Shown one piece after another: positions 14,712 through 28,739 of a DNA stretch of 64,000 bases. Origin of the DNA: Cacajao melanocephalus (lineage: Eukaryota; Chordata; Mammalia; Primates; Pitheciidae); NCBI GenBank assembly GCA_963573385.1, contig CAUYLG010071244.1, forward strand, positions 62,001-126,000. The letters run 5' to 3'. Position numbers and translations under genes: made by a program. Below the pieces are notes generated by a model. The model was not told where the DNA came from, made no database searches, and saw nothing but the letters and a program-made list of their open reading frames with translations. Each line of letters begins with the position of its first letter. The stretch's first letter is position 1.

Positions 14712-15003
14712 AGTCCAGGTGTGGTGGCTCATGTTTGTAATCCTAACACTTTGGGAGGCTGAGGTGGGAGGATTATTTGAGCCCAAGAGTAAGACCAGCC
14801 TGGGCAACATAAGGAGACCCTGTCTCTGCAAAAAATAAAAAAATTAACGGAGAGTGGTAGAGAACGCCTGTGGTCCCACCTACTCAGGAATCTGAGGTGG
14901 GGGGATCATATGAACCTGGGAGGTCAAGCTACAGTGAGCCACGATCACACCACTGCACTCCAGCCTGGGCAACAGAGTGAGACCCTGTCTCAAATAAATA
15001 AAG
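14712..15003 (+). repeat. Alu element (+), older subfamily
   Basis: Diverged AluJ-like copy with an (AAAT)n tail. Confidence 0.9.
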
Positions 15004-15351
15004 AGCGCTAAACATATTTGTACATATCTTTTATTTCCTTAGATTGAATACTTAGAACTGCAAATAGAGGGCCACGGAGTATACACATTTGAAAAGATTT
15101 TAATACATTTTGCCAAATTGGCCTTCCAGAAAAATTATACTGGTGGTATATGATAACATCCTTGCCAATATTGGATATTAAGATTTTTAATTCTTGCTGT
15201 TGTAATAGATTATATCTGACCTGCCAACTGTCAGCCCCATCTTTTCCCTAAATCCTTCATCATTCCCTTACAAGTACCCTCACAACTCCCCTGGACACAC
15301 AACTTAATTGAAAGGCAGAGAGTCTCATCTTCAAGACGCTAGAAGATAATT

Positions 15352-15385
15352 AAAAAAAAAAAAAGAAAGAAAGAAAAAGAAAGGC
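15352..15385. repeat. A/G-rich low-complexity tract
   Basis: Poly(A) run grading into (AAAG)n. Confidence 0.85.
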
Positions 15386-15505
15386 AGACAGGGACAAATT
15401 TCCCGTAGGGATAATTCCCAACCTTCTCCACTTTCCTCTAACCCCACTTTTGCCGCTCTTGTTCATAGAGGTTTTTAGACCAACCTGTGTGAGCTTCCAA
15501 AATAA

Positions 15506-15823
<318 letters not shown>

Positions 15824-16097
15824 TAATTCTTTAGTATGTTGCTGTATCCCCCTCTTTTCCTAAATTCCTGTCTCTGAGAGGTTATTTTCCCTCTCCTTTT
15901 GAGAGTGACACTTCAAAAGCACTTTGTCCTTCCTTCCTCCCCTAACCTTTGTATTATGCCATTGCTGCCTTCCATTAATAGAGTATTAATTTCTTTAGTC
16001 TGCCAACAATATACTTAAATCTCTTCTCTGCAAGAAAAAATAAAAAGAATTTCATTATCCTCAAACTACCACATTCTTTTCTCCTTCCTTCACCATC

Positions 16098-16406
<309 letters not shown>

Positions 16407-17004
16407 TGAGAAGTGTCCATTGACTCTCATGTACCTCTCAGCACCTTGAATTCCGGGGTCCAGACCCTTCTCCTAAAATTGCAGTCTTCAGAGTCCTAAG
16501 CAACTTTAAAGCCCTATCAGAAGCCTTGTTCTTCACCTCGTGGCAGCCTGGGGTGCAGGTCCCTGCCCTCCCTTCCGCGGCTGTCTACTCCCAGCTGCAT
16601 AGTTCACCTTCTCCTGATTCTCCTCTCTCAGTGAGGGCTGGATTCCTGCAGCCCCTCAGAATGTTCGTATGTCTCAAGAGTCACTCTCCTTGCTCTTCCC
16701 TCCCTCTGAGTTTCCTCACCTGCTCCTGTGGCTTCAGTTTTCTCCTTTATCTTGCTGATTCACAGCCCAAATGGAAATTCCAGAACCAAATTATGTAGTT
16801 GCCTCCTAGACAGCTCTACCTGGATGTGACTCCTCAAATTTCACAGATCTCAAACTAAATTTGTTAGCCAGTTTCCCCACCATCCCCGCTGCCACCCACA
16901 TACAAAGAGAAAAACCAGCCCCTCCCACTGTGTTTCCCATTTTGGTCAATGTCATCATCAAACTTTTAGTCATCGTGTTCAAACCCATAAAAATTATAGC
17001 TGCC

Positions 17005-17170
17005 ACGTATTGAGTGCCTGCTGTATCTGCCAGGTGCTTCACATACAGAGCCAAATCCAATCTTCCCACAATAGCCATGTAAGGCTGATTTAACTGTGTC
17101 CATTTTTATAGATGAGGAAACTACCAGAAAGTGGTGGCATTCAGTAAGTTTAGTTAACGCCCACGCCTCT
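17005..17170 (-). repeat. MIR SINE fragment (-)
   Basis: Antisense MIR pattern: 'tgagtgcctgctgtatctgc', 'caggtgcttcacata' and 'tttttatagatgaggaaact'. Confidence 0.7.
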
Positions 17171-17203
17171 GCGCAGAGTTTCACCATATAATCTCACCCT
17201 CGC

Positions 17204-17346
17204 ATTTTTTTTTTTTTTTTTTTTTTTTTGGTAGAGACAGCATCTTTGGTAGAGACAGCTGGTCTCAAACTCCTGGCCTTAAACCATTCTCCTGCCTTGG
17301 CCTCCCAAAGTGTTGGGATTATAGGCATGAGCCACTGTACCTAGCC
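17204..17346 (-). repeat. Truncated Alu (-)
   Basis: Long poly(T), then a short duplicated 'tggtagagacagc' pair, then the left Alu arm ending 'gccactgtacctagcc'. Confidence 0.85.
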
Positions 17347-17590
17347 TCACTGTTCTTTTACCTAGAAATTAGCAAACCTGCCTCAACTATCACTGACAGA
17401 TGTCATTATAAAGCATACTTTTAACTATTACTCCTTGCAAGTGAAAATCCTAAATGGTTTCTGTCGCTGAGTAGGGTTCTAACCCTTTAGCCTAGTGTCC
17501 AGCGCTCTCTACCTTCTAAGGCCAGCCTTATCTCCTGCCTATGCCCTTGGAGAACCTTATATTCCATCTAGCAAAAAACACAAGTTTTCT

Positions 17591-17894
17591 CTTTTTTTCT
17601 TTTTTTTTTTTTAACATTTTTTTTCTTTTCTTTTCTTTTTTTTTAAAAGATGGGGTTTCACCATGTTGGTCAGGCTAGTCTTGAACTCCCGACCTCAAGT
17701 GATCCACCTGCCTTGGCCTCCAAAGTGCTTGGATTACAGGCGTGAGCCACCGCGCCCGGCCAATAATTTTTTAAAAATAAAGATGGGGTTTCACCATGAT
17801 GGCCAGGCTGGTCTTGAACTCCTGACCTCAGGTGATCCACCCACCTTGGCCTCCCAAAGTGCTAGGATTACAGGCGTGAGCCACCGCACCCGGC
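17591..17894 (-). repeat. Two tandem left-monomer Alus (-)
   Basis: Two left arms (about 17650-17761 and 17784-17894) lie head to tail, each preceded by T/A-rich sequence and each starting 'gatggggtttcaccatg'. One target duplication encloses both: acacaagttttc at about 17579-17590 and acacgagttttc at about 17898-17909. Confidence 0.85.
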
Positions 17895-18098
17895 CAAAAC
17901 ACGAGTTTTCAACATGCCCTGCACTTCCCCACACGACCCACATCTTTGTTCTTGCTCCTGCTTCCCTCTTTAATTCCCTTTCTTCCCTATCTAATCCACC
18001 TCTCATATGTGTTTGTTGAAATCCTACCCGTACTTAAACCCCAGTTCAGCTGCCACCTCCACAGAAAACCCTTTCTTTTTAAAAAATTAGACAGGGTC

Positions 18099-18390
18099 GG
18101 CTGGGCACAGTGGCTCACACCTGTAATCCCAGTACTTTGGGAGGCTGAGGTGGGTGGATCACGAGGTCAGAAGTTCGAGACCAGCTTGGTCAACATAGTG
18201 AAACCTCGTCTCTACTAAAAATACAAAACAGCTGGGTGTGATGGCAGGTGCCTGTAATCCCAGCTACTCAGGAAGCTGAGGCAGGAGAATTGCTCGAATC
18301 TGGGAGGCGGAGGTTGCAGTGAGCCGAGATTGCACCATTGCACTGCGGCCTGGGTGACAGTGTGAAACTCCATCTCAAAAAAAAAAAAAA
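18099..18390 (+). repeat. Alu element (+), nested
   Basis: Full dimer inserted into the poly(T)-proximal part of an older antisense Alu. 18-bp duplication aaaaaattagacagggtc (18081-18098) and aaaaaattagacaaggtc (18391-18408). Confidence 0.95.
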
Positions 18391-18400
18391 AAAAAATTAG

Positions 18401-18545
18401 ACAAGGTCTCACTCGGTCACCAAGGCTGGAATGCAGTGGCGCAGTCATAGATCACTGCAACCTCAAACTCCTGGGCCCAAGCAATCCTCCCTCCTCAGCC
18501 TTCAAAAGTACTGGGATTATAGGCTTGAACCACCACACCCAGCCA
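18401..18545 (-). repeat. Older Alu (-) hosting the nested copy
   Basis: Diverged antisense Alu sequence that continues after the nested insertion and is joined to a left arm ending 'accaccacacccagcc'. Confidence 0.85.
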
Positions 18546-20178
<1,633 letters not shown>

Positions 20179-20359
20179 TGACTTTCTTAGCCTGTTTCCT
20201 CTCCTGTGAAATGGGAATACTAATACATGCCCCGTGAGTCTCAGCAGGGTGCTGTAAAAATGAAATATCCTGACATATAGAGACACTCTTTATGAAGTAT
20301 CACATAGGTGACAACACTGTCTAACCTCACACTGTGTCATTACTCCCTCTTGCTGTCTT

Positions 20360-20485
20360 TTTTTTTTTTAAGACGGGGTTTCACCATGTTGATCAGGCTG
20401 GTCTTGAACTCCCAACCTCAGGTGATCCACCCGCCTTGGCCTCCAAAGTGTTTGGATTACAGGCGTGAGCCACCACGCCCAGCCC
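20360..20485 (-). repeat. Solo left-monomer Alu (-)
   Basis: Left arm only, joined to poly(T) at 'aagacggggtttcacc'. Target duplication cttgctgtctttt on both sides (about 20349 and 20487). Confidence 0.88.
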
Positions 20486-20844
20486 TTGCTGTCTTTTCAA
20501 TGGACACTCTCATCCACCCAGAGCCTTGGGCTGGAAATGGATTGTTAGGAAGGGATTACAGAGCACCTAGTCTCCACTTACGCTAACAGAAGAGAATGAG
20601 TCTGAACCGTAGCAAGAAGTACTGGAATTACATTTACCTGGAATATTCAGAGAAAGGTTGAAGTATCTTTTCACAGAAAGCAAAGGACAGCAAGGGAACT
20701 GTCTAGAGCAGAATGACAGCAGGGATTCCTAGAAATAACTGGAGGGGTGGGGCAATTTGCCTCCATAGTTGGCCAGAGGGAAGGTTTAATGTATTTTTGC
20801 TGAAAGATGGAAATAATCAGTGAATAAATGAATCTGACTTTGGG

Positions 20845-20859
20845 ACACTAGGTGGCAGC
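20845..20859 (+). promoter_or_regulatory. Candidate CTCF site
   Basis: acactaggtggcagc closely matches the CTCF core CCAC(T)AGGTGGCAG. It lies in unique sequence. Not tested for occupancy. Confidence 0.5.
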
Positions 20860-21192
20860 ACAAGGCAAGAGACCGGCACTTCTTTCGGTGGGGGCTGCCC
20901 CAGGAGGGCACCTCGTCTGTATTCCGCGGACTTTAGTACCCTTTCCCCTTCTATATCTGTCCTTTCAAATGATGCATTCTCTTCAGTGATAAAGACTTTG
21001 AAGCAGGCAGGGAAGAGAAAACCTGGGGAAGCCAAATACATATTACCTAGGGTTTCTTTTCAGATAGCCCGTGTAATTAGAGTTCTCCAGCTCTGAAAAG
21101 AGCACAAGAAAGGGGAAAAAATGGGAACATTGCATGAGAAATCTGGATTAGGGTGAGAAGGCATTTATATAGGGTTACCCAATCTAGACTGA

Positions 21193-21531
<339 letters not shown>

Positions 21532-21616
21532 TAATCAAATAATAGTACCCTGGGGAAGTTACTGTCTCACCCATTTCTTCTTCAGGACACCTCAGACCCC
21601 TCTCCTCCAATTTATT

Positions 21617-21645
21617 GAGAGGGAGAGGGAGAGAGAGAGAGAGAG
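21617..21645. repeat. (GA)n microsatellite
   Basis: Imperfect GAGAGG units grading into pure (GA)n. Confidence 0.9.
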
Positions 21646-22322
21646 ACTAAAGCCCTTCTGGGCAAACCAAAAGCAAAGCAGAAATCAGGCCATGTAACTA
21701 ACAGAAGCTCTTCATTGTATTTTTTCACCAAGTATTGGTTCTTTGATACAGGAGCGAAAGCACTGCCAAAAGCCAAGGGCCTTTGAATAAATTCTGTCTC
21801 AGTCAGGAATCCCCAAAAAGTGACTGCGGTAGTAGGTGGCTACAGGGAGTTGATCATGCCACCTTGCCCACCATAATGCAAGCCTTCTGAATCATGAACG
21901 TAGTGCCAGTGGAAAGATGCCACCTTCTCCTTAGCTTCACTCAGCTTGGGTTTGTAACTCTAAGACAAAAGCCCCTCTCTGCATCATCTCCATTCCTAGT
22001 GCTGTTCTGTTCAGCGTCCTATTTTAGCAGCCGTCGGTGGATATGCAGCCCAGCCATGCCCCTCCCAGTTTCCTTTAGCACAATGGAACCAAGACCACCA
22101 TCTTATCCCCTGTCCTCTCTTCGGTGGATGGTAATTCCCTGGTCTTTCCTATTTCCTCCAAGCCTCCCTTCTTCCCATGGTGGAGGAGGAGAAGTAGTGA
22201 GTGTTGTGCTTTACACTGAGCTCCTGTGACACTGTCTTTATAATAATGCGTGTAAAGCACTTGTAACAGAACAAAAAAAAAGTCAGTGATTATCATGGCT
22301 ACTTATAACTATCTACAGTCTT

Positions 22323-22605
22323 TTTTGAGATGAAGTTTTGCTCTTGTTGCCCAGACTGGAGTGCAATGGCACAATCTTGGCTCACTGAAACCTCTGCCTC
22401 CCGGATTCAAGCAATTCTCCTGCCTCAGTCTCCCGAGTAGCTGAGATTACAGGCATGCACCACCACGCCCAGGTAATTTCGTTTTTTAAGTAGAGATGGG
22501 GTTTCTTCATGTTGGCCAGGCTGGTTTGGAACTCCTGACATTGTGATCCGCCCACCTGGGCCTCCCAGAGTGCTGGGATTACAGGCATGAGCCACCATGC
22601 CTGGC
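22323..22605 (-). repeat. Alu element (-)
   Basis: Antisense dimer. Target duplication aactatctacagtcttt / aactatctgcagtcttt (22306-22322 and 22606-22622). Confidence 0.94.
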
Positions 22606-22654
22606 CAACTATCTGCAGTCTTTCACAGTGTACAAGAACTTTGACATGTATTAT

Positions 22655-22800
22655 GTATTCCATTTATTCATTCATTAAATAAATATTTATCAAATGCATG
22701 TTATATACCCAATACTCTTCTGGGCCATTAACTGAGAAATACATGGGCGTGATCCTTGCCTTTTTGAGACTTTGAGGAAGCTTACAATTTTTAATGTAAG
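22655..22800 (+). repeat. L2-like ancient repeat fragment
   Basis: The pattern 'attcattcattaaataaatatttatc...' then 'ccaatactcttctgggcc' and 'gaggaagcttacaattt' is typical of this old class. Confidence 0.5.
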
Positions 22801-22866
22801 TTGACATATTTACTGCTTTTTAGAACTTTGACATTGGAAAGAGTGTTAGAAATCAGCTAGTTCAAA

Positions 22867-23034
22867 TTTTATTTTTTATTTTATTTATTTATTTAGAGAT
22901 AGGGTCTTGCTCTGTCACCCAAGCTAGAATACAGTGGTGTGATCTCAGCTCACTGCAGCCTTAACCACCCAAGCTCACGCGACCGTCTCGTCTCAGCCCC
23001 TAGAGTAGCTAGGACCACAGGTGCATACCGCTAT
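22867..23034 (-). repeat. Solo right-monomer Alu (-)
   Basis: Only the right arm with a T-rich tail is present. It is enclosed by aaatcagctagttca (about 22850) and aaatcaggtagttca (about 23036), so it inserted as a monomer. Confidence 0.8.
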
Positions 23035-23361
23035 GAAATCAGGTAGTTCAGTCACTTACCCAAAACAGAAATTTGTTCTTCTATATCTTGGTCTAAAATC
23101 ACCAAGAACTGGTGGCCATTACTGACTAAATATTCTCATGTTTGGTCTTTTCTGACCATTTGTACATTCTTCTTTATGCCAAACCCTAATGTGTTTCCTT
23201 CTCATTTCCACTCACCAATTCTTTTCCTGTACCATTCAACAACTCTACCCCTCTTCTATGTAGATTGCCCATTAGATAGTTAAAGACAGGCACCATAGCT
23301 CCAAGATCAGCTTGTTCACAATCCTTCGCTTAATGAAGACTTCTTTTTCAAGAATCATTTG

Positions 23362-23540
23362 AAGTATTTCCCATGTGCCGGGCACTTTAGCCGGTATTCT
23401 CGTATAATCTCATTTAACCCTCACTACGAACGCTGTGCAATAAATTTCATTCTTATTTTACTGATAAGGAAAATGAAGATGAGAGAGATGAAGTAACCTG
23501 CCCATGGCCACATCCCTTCTATATGGCAGAGCCCCCTCCC
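23362..23540 (-). repeat. MIR SINE (-)
   Basis: Long antisense MIR: 'catgtgccgggcacttta', 'aatctcatttaaccctcac', 'ttattttactgataaggaaa' and 'aagtaacctgcccatggcc'. Confidence 0.85.
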
Positions 23541-24189
23541 CATTTGGTTAATCCTCTTCTCAGTGCTCTCTTACATGTCAGTATCTTGTCTCAGATGGAG
23601 TCAGTTACAAGTGCACTAACACTCTTCAGCTCTCTTGATTGGAATGTGATTCTTCTTCCCAGAGCCAAAGACATTAGCCTTTAGCAGTTTCATCATGTTA
23701 CTGGCTCATGTTGAGCTTATGGTCACCTAAACGTTCAGGTCTTTCCGAGATGCATCTTTGTCAAGCCTGGTCTCTCTCACACTGCTTTGTCCTACAATCT
23801 GCGTGTTCAGGTCCTATCCTTCCTTCAAAGACCGCCCAGCTCCTGCCCACCTCTTTAGAGAAATGTTTCCTGATTCTACATTACCTCAGTTGAACGTGAT
23901 CTCTTTCTCTCTCCATGGAATTTCTATCTATATTTTCTGAACAATAATTTATGGCTTTGGTTTTGATCTTTAATCAGGGTGGATGTCTCCTTCCCCTTAT
24001 GTCCCTTAGTGCCTGGTCCATAGGGTCAGCCAGCAAACACTTGTCAAATGAACAGATCTTATAACTAGAAAATTTATATTTTGTCTCTACCTGCAGTACT
24101 TTACATATCCCTGTTGAATTTCTTAAGCACATTCTAACTTCTTTATGATGTGGGTCCCATTCTCTGCTCTATCATCTCACACAGTGCTC

Positions 24190-24385
24190 TGTGTAGAGCA
24201 CCCACCAGGAACTGTACGTTTCCCAGCAGCCTCATGAGGTAGGCGTAATCTTTGTTTCACAGATGAGGAAATGGAGAGTCAGAGTCCAGGAGCCATACCC
24301 AGGATCAGATAGCTCATAAGTAGCAGAGCTGGGCATCATTCAAAATGAGATCGTCTTGACTCCGATGCCTATGTTGCTTCTGTCA
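24190..24385 (-). repeat. MIR SINE (-)
   Basis: 'cagcctcatgaggtaggcg', 'tttcacagatgaggaaatgg' and 'gctcataagtagcagagctg' follow the antisense MIR order. Confidence 0.8.
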
Positions 24386-26344
24386 CCCTGTGCTGCTTTT
24401 CAAAAGTAAAACATGTCTTTACAGGAGACCAGATGTGTTTACGGCAGAGTCATTCCCAACAGGCAGCTGTTTGCCAGAGTTTGGGAGACCTGCCTCTGCA
24501 GATTGTTCTGCAAAGGATGAGATGGTCGCTGGGAGCCCTTCCTGAACAGGTTAGAAAACAGCTGCTAACAATGATGACTAAAGGACAAAAGGGGCTAGAG
24601 GCAGCAAGACGGAAGGCAACTGTGGGAAGAGTCTGAACGGTCCTTGTGTGTGGAGCTTTGTCCTGATTTCCTCGTGAAGATCTCTCTTACCTCCTCTAAG
24701 CCTTTGCTCCAATGCTGACTTCTCAATGAGGCCCCACCCTGTCCCCTTATGCTGTTTTACATCTCATTGATTGTCCAGGGTGGTTATCACCTTTTAATAT
24801 ACAACATACATAATCTAATTTCTGAAGCCTGGTTAGCACAAACACATTCCTGGTTCTCGTTATCAACTTCCCCCAGACCTTGGGCTAGAAGGCCCTCCCC
24901 CTGAGCCCCTCATTTCCCCATTTACGAAGCCCCTTTCTGCAAAAGAGTAGTAACAAATAAGAGAATAAACGTGAAAAGCCTACAGAACAAATCACTCTCA
25001 GATAGAATCAAATTAGTGTTTATATGGACTCTCATGTCCTTTTTCCCACAGTTCTGTCAAGGGAGGGATGACAGATTTTAATAATTATTTCCCAACAGTC
25101 ATACGTGGAAGAAACTCGAAAAGACTAGAAAGGGACCAAAAATGGGCTGGGGCTAAGGTGGCCTCAGAGCAGAGACAGCAGGACAGTGGGGCACAGAACA
25201 GCCTGTCCCACACCTCCGCAGGGGGCTGATCCTGAGAGACCCCCAGAGCCCCGGGGCCCGCCCCTCTCCCCAATTCCCATCGTCGCAGGCTTGCGAGAAG
25301 AATGCAGGTCAGGATCGTAAGTGACCTTTCACACCTCAGACAAGCTAAGTTTGTTTTCTCCTTTTCTGTCCAGCCCTCAGCGGGGGGGAGGGGGAAATGG
25401 GATGGGCCTTGTCGAACTTTCTCCTGCTACAATACCCCAGAGGAGTTGAAGTGGAGGGAGTAAAGGATCTATTTATTTTGGCTCAGGAGGGACAATGTAA
25501 GCAGATGGTCTTTGATGGGATTAGCGGCGTAATCTCTAAGACCCTGGTAAATTGGAAAATGATCCATTATATTCCACGAACCTTTGGCGGCTTCAGCTCC
25601 TGAGAAGGGAGGGGCAGGGCCCGGGGGCACCTTGTTAGAAAAGACCCCCCTCTGGGAGCAGCCAAATCCCGCACAGAGAATTTGGGAAGAGGTTTGTTAG
25701 CTGTGCGATGCAAGCCCCTCTCCTCTTGAGAGAGCACAGAAATAAGAATTCTCCCTGTGCCCTCTCAAGCCTCTCTTTTCTCCTTTCCCCTTCCCCTTCT
25801 TTCGGGTGTACTGGGGTGTCTTCTCTACCACTCCCTGCCCCAGCCCTTTGCATTCCCAGGGTGTTAGGGGACTCTTCTCTGGGGAGGGAATGCTACTGGG
25901 TCTCTTGCCTTGGAAGGTCAGAATTCTTCCTAGAATCTCAGTAATATCCCTCCCATTGTCATTTCAGTTTCTTTCCCACCCCTGTCCTCCAATGCTACAG
26001 TCCACAGCCCAGGAGGACTCTTCCACTCACCACATATGTCAAGGCCAGGCAGAGAAAGAGCCAAGTAGGCGGAAGGGGCAAACTGCTGGTGGGTGAGGGC
26101 TGAAAAATGTGACAGGGGAGATAAGGTGATAATGAACCCTGCCGCCCAACCCTCCACACTCTCACCTCACCTCCATCCCCCAGAGCCCAAGTGCCTCCAG
26201 GCCTTGGATCCCCTCCATCTGGAGATCCCAGCTGCAGAGATGGGGCATATGGGAGGCCCATTCAGTACAGGGTGTGGTTCGGTAGGACGCATTGATGTAG
26301 TATGGGTCGCATAAGTTATTTGCGGTACGTATGATATCGTGCAT

Positions 26345-26500
26345 TCATAGAGCATTTGCAGATTGTAAAGAAACTTTGATGTAGAGAATTTCATTTGGAT
26401 CTCATAACAACTGAACGAGGGGGCATTCAAAAGACTGGAAAACAGGGTCAGTGAGATGCCTAAGGTCACCCAGTGTAGTAAGTGACAGAGCCAGGACTGA
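26345..26500 (-). repeat. MIR-class fragment (-)
   Basis: 'gatctcataacaactgaac' then 'gatgcctaaggtcaccca' and 'agtaagtgacagagccagg' in antisense MIR order. Confidence 0.7.
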
Positions 26501-27499
26501 GACTTGACTATTTTCGACTCTTAGTTCACAGATTTTACCTTTCTTCAGTCTATCATCTTCCATTACAGAGACTTACGTTTCCTCCTGCCTACGCCTTCAT
26601 CTCCTGCGGTCACACACACATTTTCTTTCTTTGACTCTGTCTCTCCCCAGTACACAAACATCCTATGAATACTATATGTCTATTCATGTGCTTTTTTATC
26701 TGTATAAATAGAAAAGTGTTACTTGTCTCATTAACTTCTAACTTTTTCACTCAACATTACACTGTGACCTCTATTCACATTCATAAATGTCTAAACTTTT
26801 CCTGTCCTGCACAATATCTTGTTTATTCTTTTCAGCATTCAAGTCCCTTCCAGAACTTCATTGTTACATATCTATCCTTGAACAGATATTTGATTGGAAT
26901 TGTATTAAATGTATAGGCCTCACTTCAGCTCTTAAAACCAAAACAGTCAAAATATGCCTTTTTTCCATACATAGAATCTCCATAATTATCTGAAAATAAA
27001 GTACAGAAATAAGGAAAGTGGGGTGGGGGGACAGACAGAAAGGCAATACAAACAAATTACTCAATTCCAGATAGAAATGCCATCCCTTTTGAGTGTGTTA
27101 ACTTTAACTGTAAAAGATGCAGCAGGTAACTGGGGGACGTTCCAGGAGGAATCTGACTCGCACTGCGTTTTATTGCAGGCTATTTCAATGCATTGAGGGA
27201 TGTTTTATTTTATTTCAGTGTCATTTTTTTAAAAGAGCAATGCTTTAGGTTATATATTTAATTATCTTAGATAATTTGAGTCTGACACAGGGATTCAGAG
27301 ACTGGTTAAAACAGGAAGGCAAGAGTGAGAGGCAGCAAAACACAGCCATTCCCCCCACCCGCTGCACTCAGCACCACCCCAAACAACGAGATGAAACAAT
27401 ATGAACATGACATTCCTGAACTGGAAAAACAAAACAAAACACTACACTTATTTCTCATCCATGAAGAGTCAGGCAGGAACATTAATTCACTGAGTTCTT

Positions 27500-27625
27500 A
27501 TTACCACAACCCGGGGAAGTTGGTTTCCGTTCCTCCATTTTGCCTGTTCAGAAGGAGGTCGGGAGAGTTTAATTGGCTTGGAGTCACACAGCCAGCCTCA
27601 CACTGTGCTCTTCCCAGCACCTGCA
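27500..27625 (-). repeat. MIR-class fragment (-)
   Basis: 'cctccattttgcctgttcag' then 'ttggcttggagtcacacagc' in antisense MIR order; diverged. Confidence 0.55.
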
Positions 27626-28739
27626 CCCTCCACCAAGCTGTCTGGCTTTTACACCATCCTCTTGTGCCCCAGCACCCTGCCTGGTCATTGATCTCATGTC
27701 AGGGACCCTCCTGGGAAGCCCTCTTGCTCCCTGTCCTTCTGGGCTTCTCTCACAGAAGCAGCCCACTCCTCGCCTCCCACTCCTTCAGCCGATGGCTTTC
27801 TTTCAGATTGGCCCACACCCAGCCACGCATTAATGCACAGTATGTTTACTGATGAGGTCCAAAACGTTCTGGGATGAGCTTGGCCGACCCACCAAATCTG
27901 GGTTGGTCTCGTTTGGAGTGACCAGCCTATGTCCCATTCATTCCCAGCACTGGCCACCTTTCCACTGGAGGGACTTCCACGGCTTGCAGCCACAGACTCT
28001 CCGTTTATAAAGGCAAAAAGGGATGGAGGAAGTGACTTGACCAAGGCCACAAAGCTTGTCTCAGCAGCCCTTTCCCCACCTATCCGGGGATGGGGCGGGC
28101 GGGAGGCTGGCAGGGAGGCTGGGGGAGGTATTTGTTTAGGTTGTTTGATTCCTCCCACACTGAGGCCAGCGAGAATTATTTATTTATTTTGTTTAGGATG
28201 GGCGAGCTCTGAACCAGGCCAGCCTGTCCCGGATGTGATCCCAGAAGCGGCTCTGGATCCTGGGGTGGGGGGTAGGGGTCTGCTGGCTGGACCCTTCTTG
28301 GAGGAGACACTTTCTCTGTGCCCTGCAATGTCACAGCGTCTCCATCGCTAGCAGTCTCTCCATCCCCTTTGCCTGCTTCCCCTAGAGCCGAGGCCGAGGT
28401 CGGCAACTTTGGATCCTGGCCCTGCCCTCTACTGGGAACGTAGCGTCTAGGGACAGAATTCGGCAGCTTGGAAAGAAAGGGGAAAGGGAGCCGACTCCCA
28501 GCAGCCGCGCAAGGGAGGAGGGATACGGGCGCCTCTGGCCAAGCTCCCAGAGGGGCCCTGCTGCCTCTCCCACCGCCCTTCGCTTCTCTTTTTTCCTTTA
28601 TTTATCTCGTTTTTCCTTCTCCCCAGCCTCTCTTCCTCTCTTGCCCGCCTCGCTCTTAGCCCCCTCTCTGTCTCCCTCTGTCCCTGTGTCTCTGTCTCTC
28701 TGTCTCATATTTCCTCTTCCTGGCTTGCCAGGCTTTCCG

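Larger units (their letters stand above)
23035..28700. other. Alu-free intergenic domain, left part
   Basis: No exon was recognised. It contains old MIR copies (listed separately), L2-like remains near 23975-24055, and AT-rich motif clusters that look like regulatory DNA (25440-25600, 27170-27290). Confidence 0.5.
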
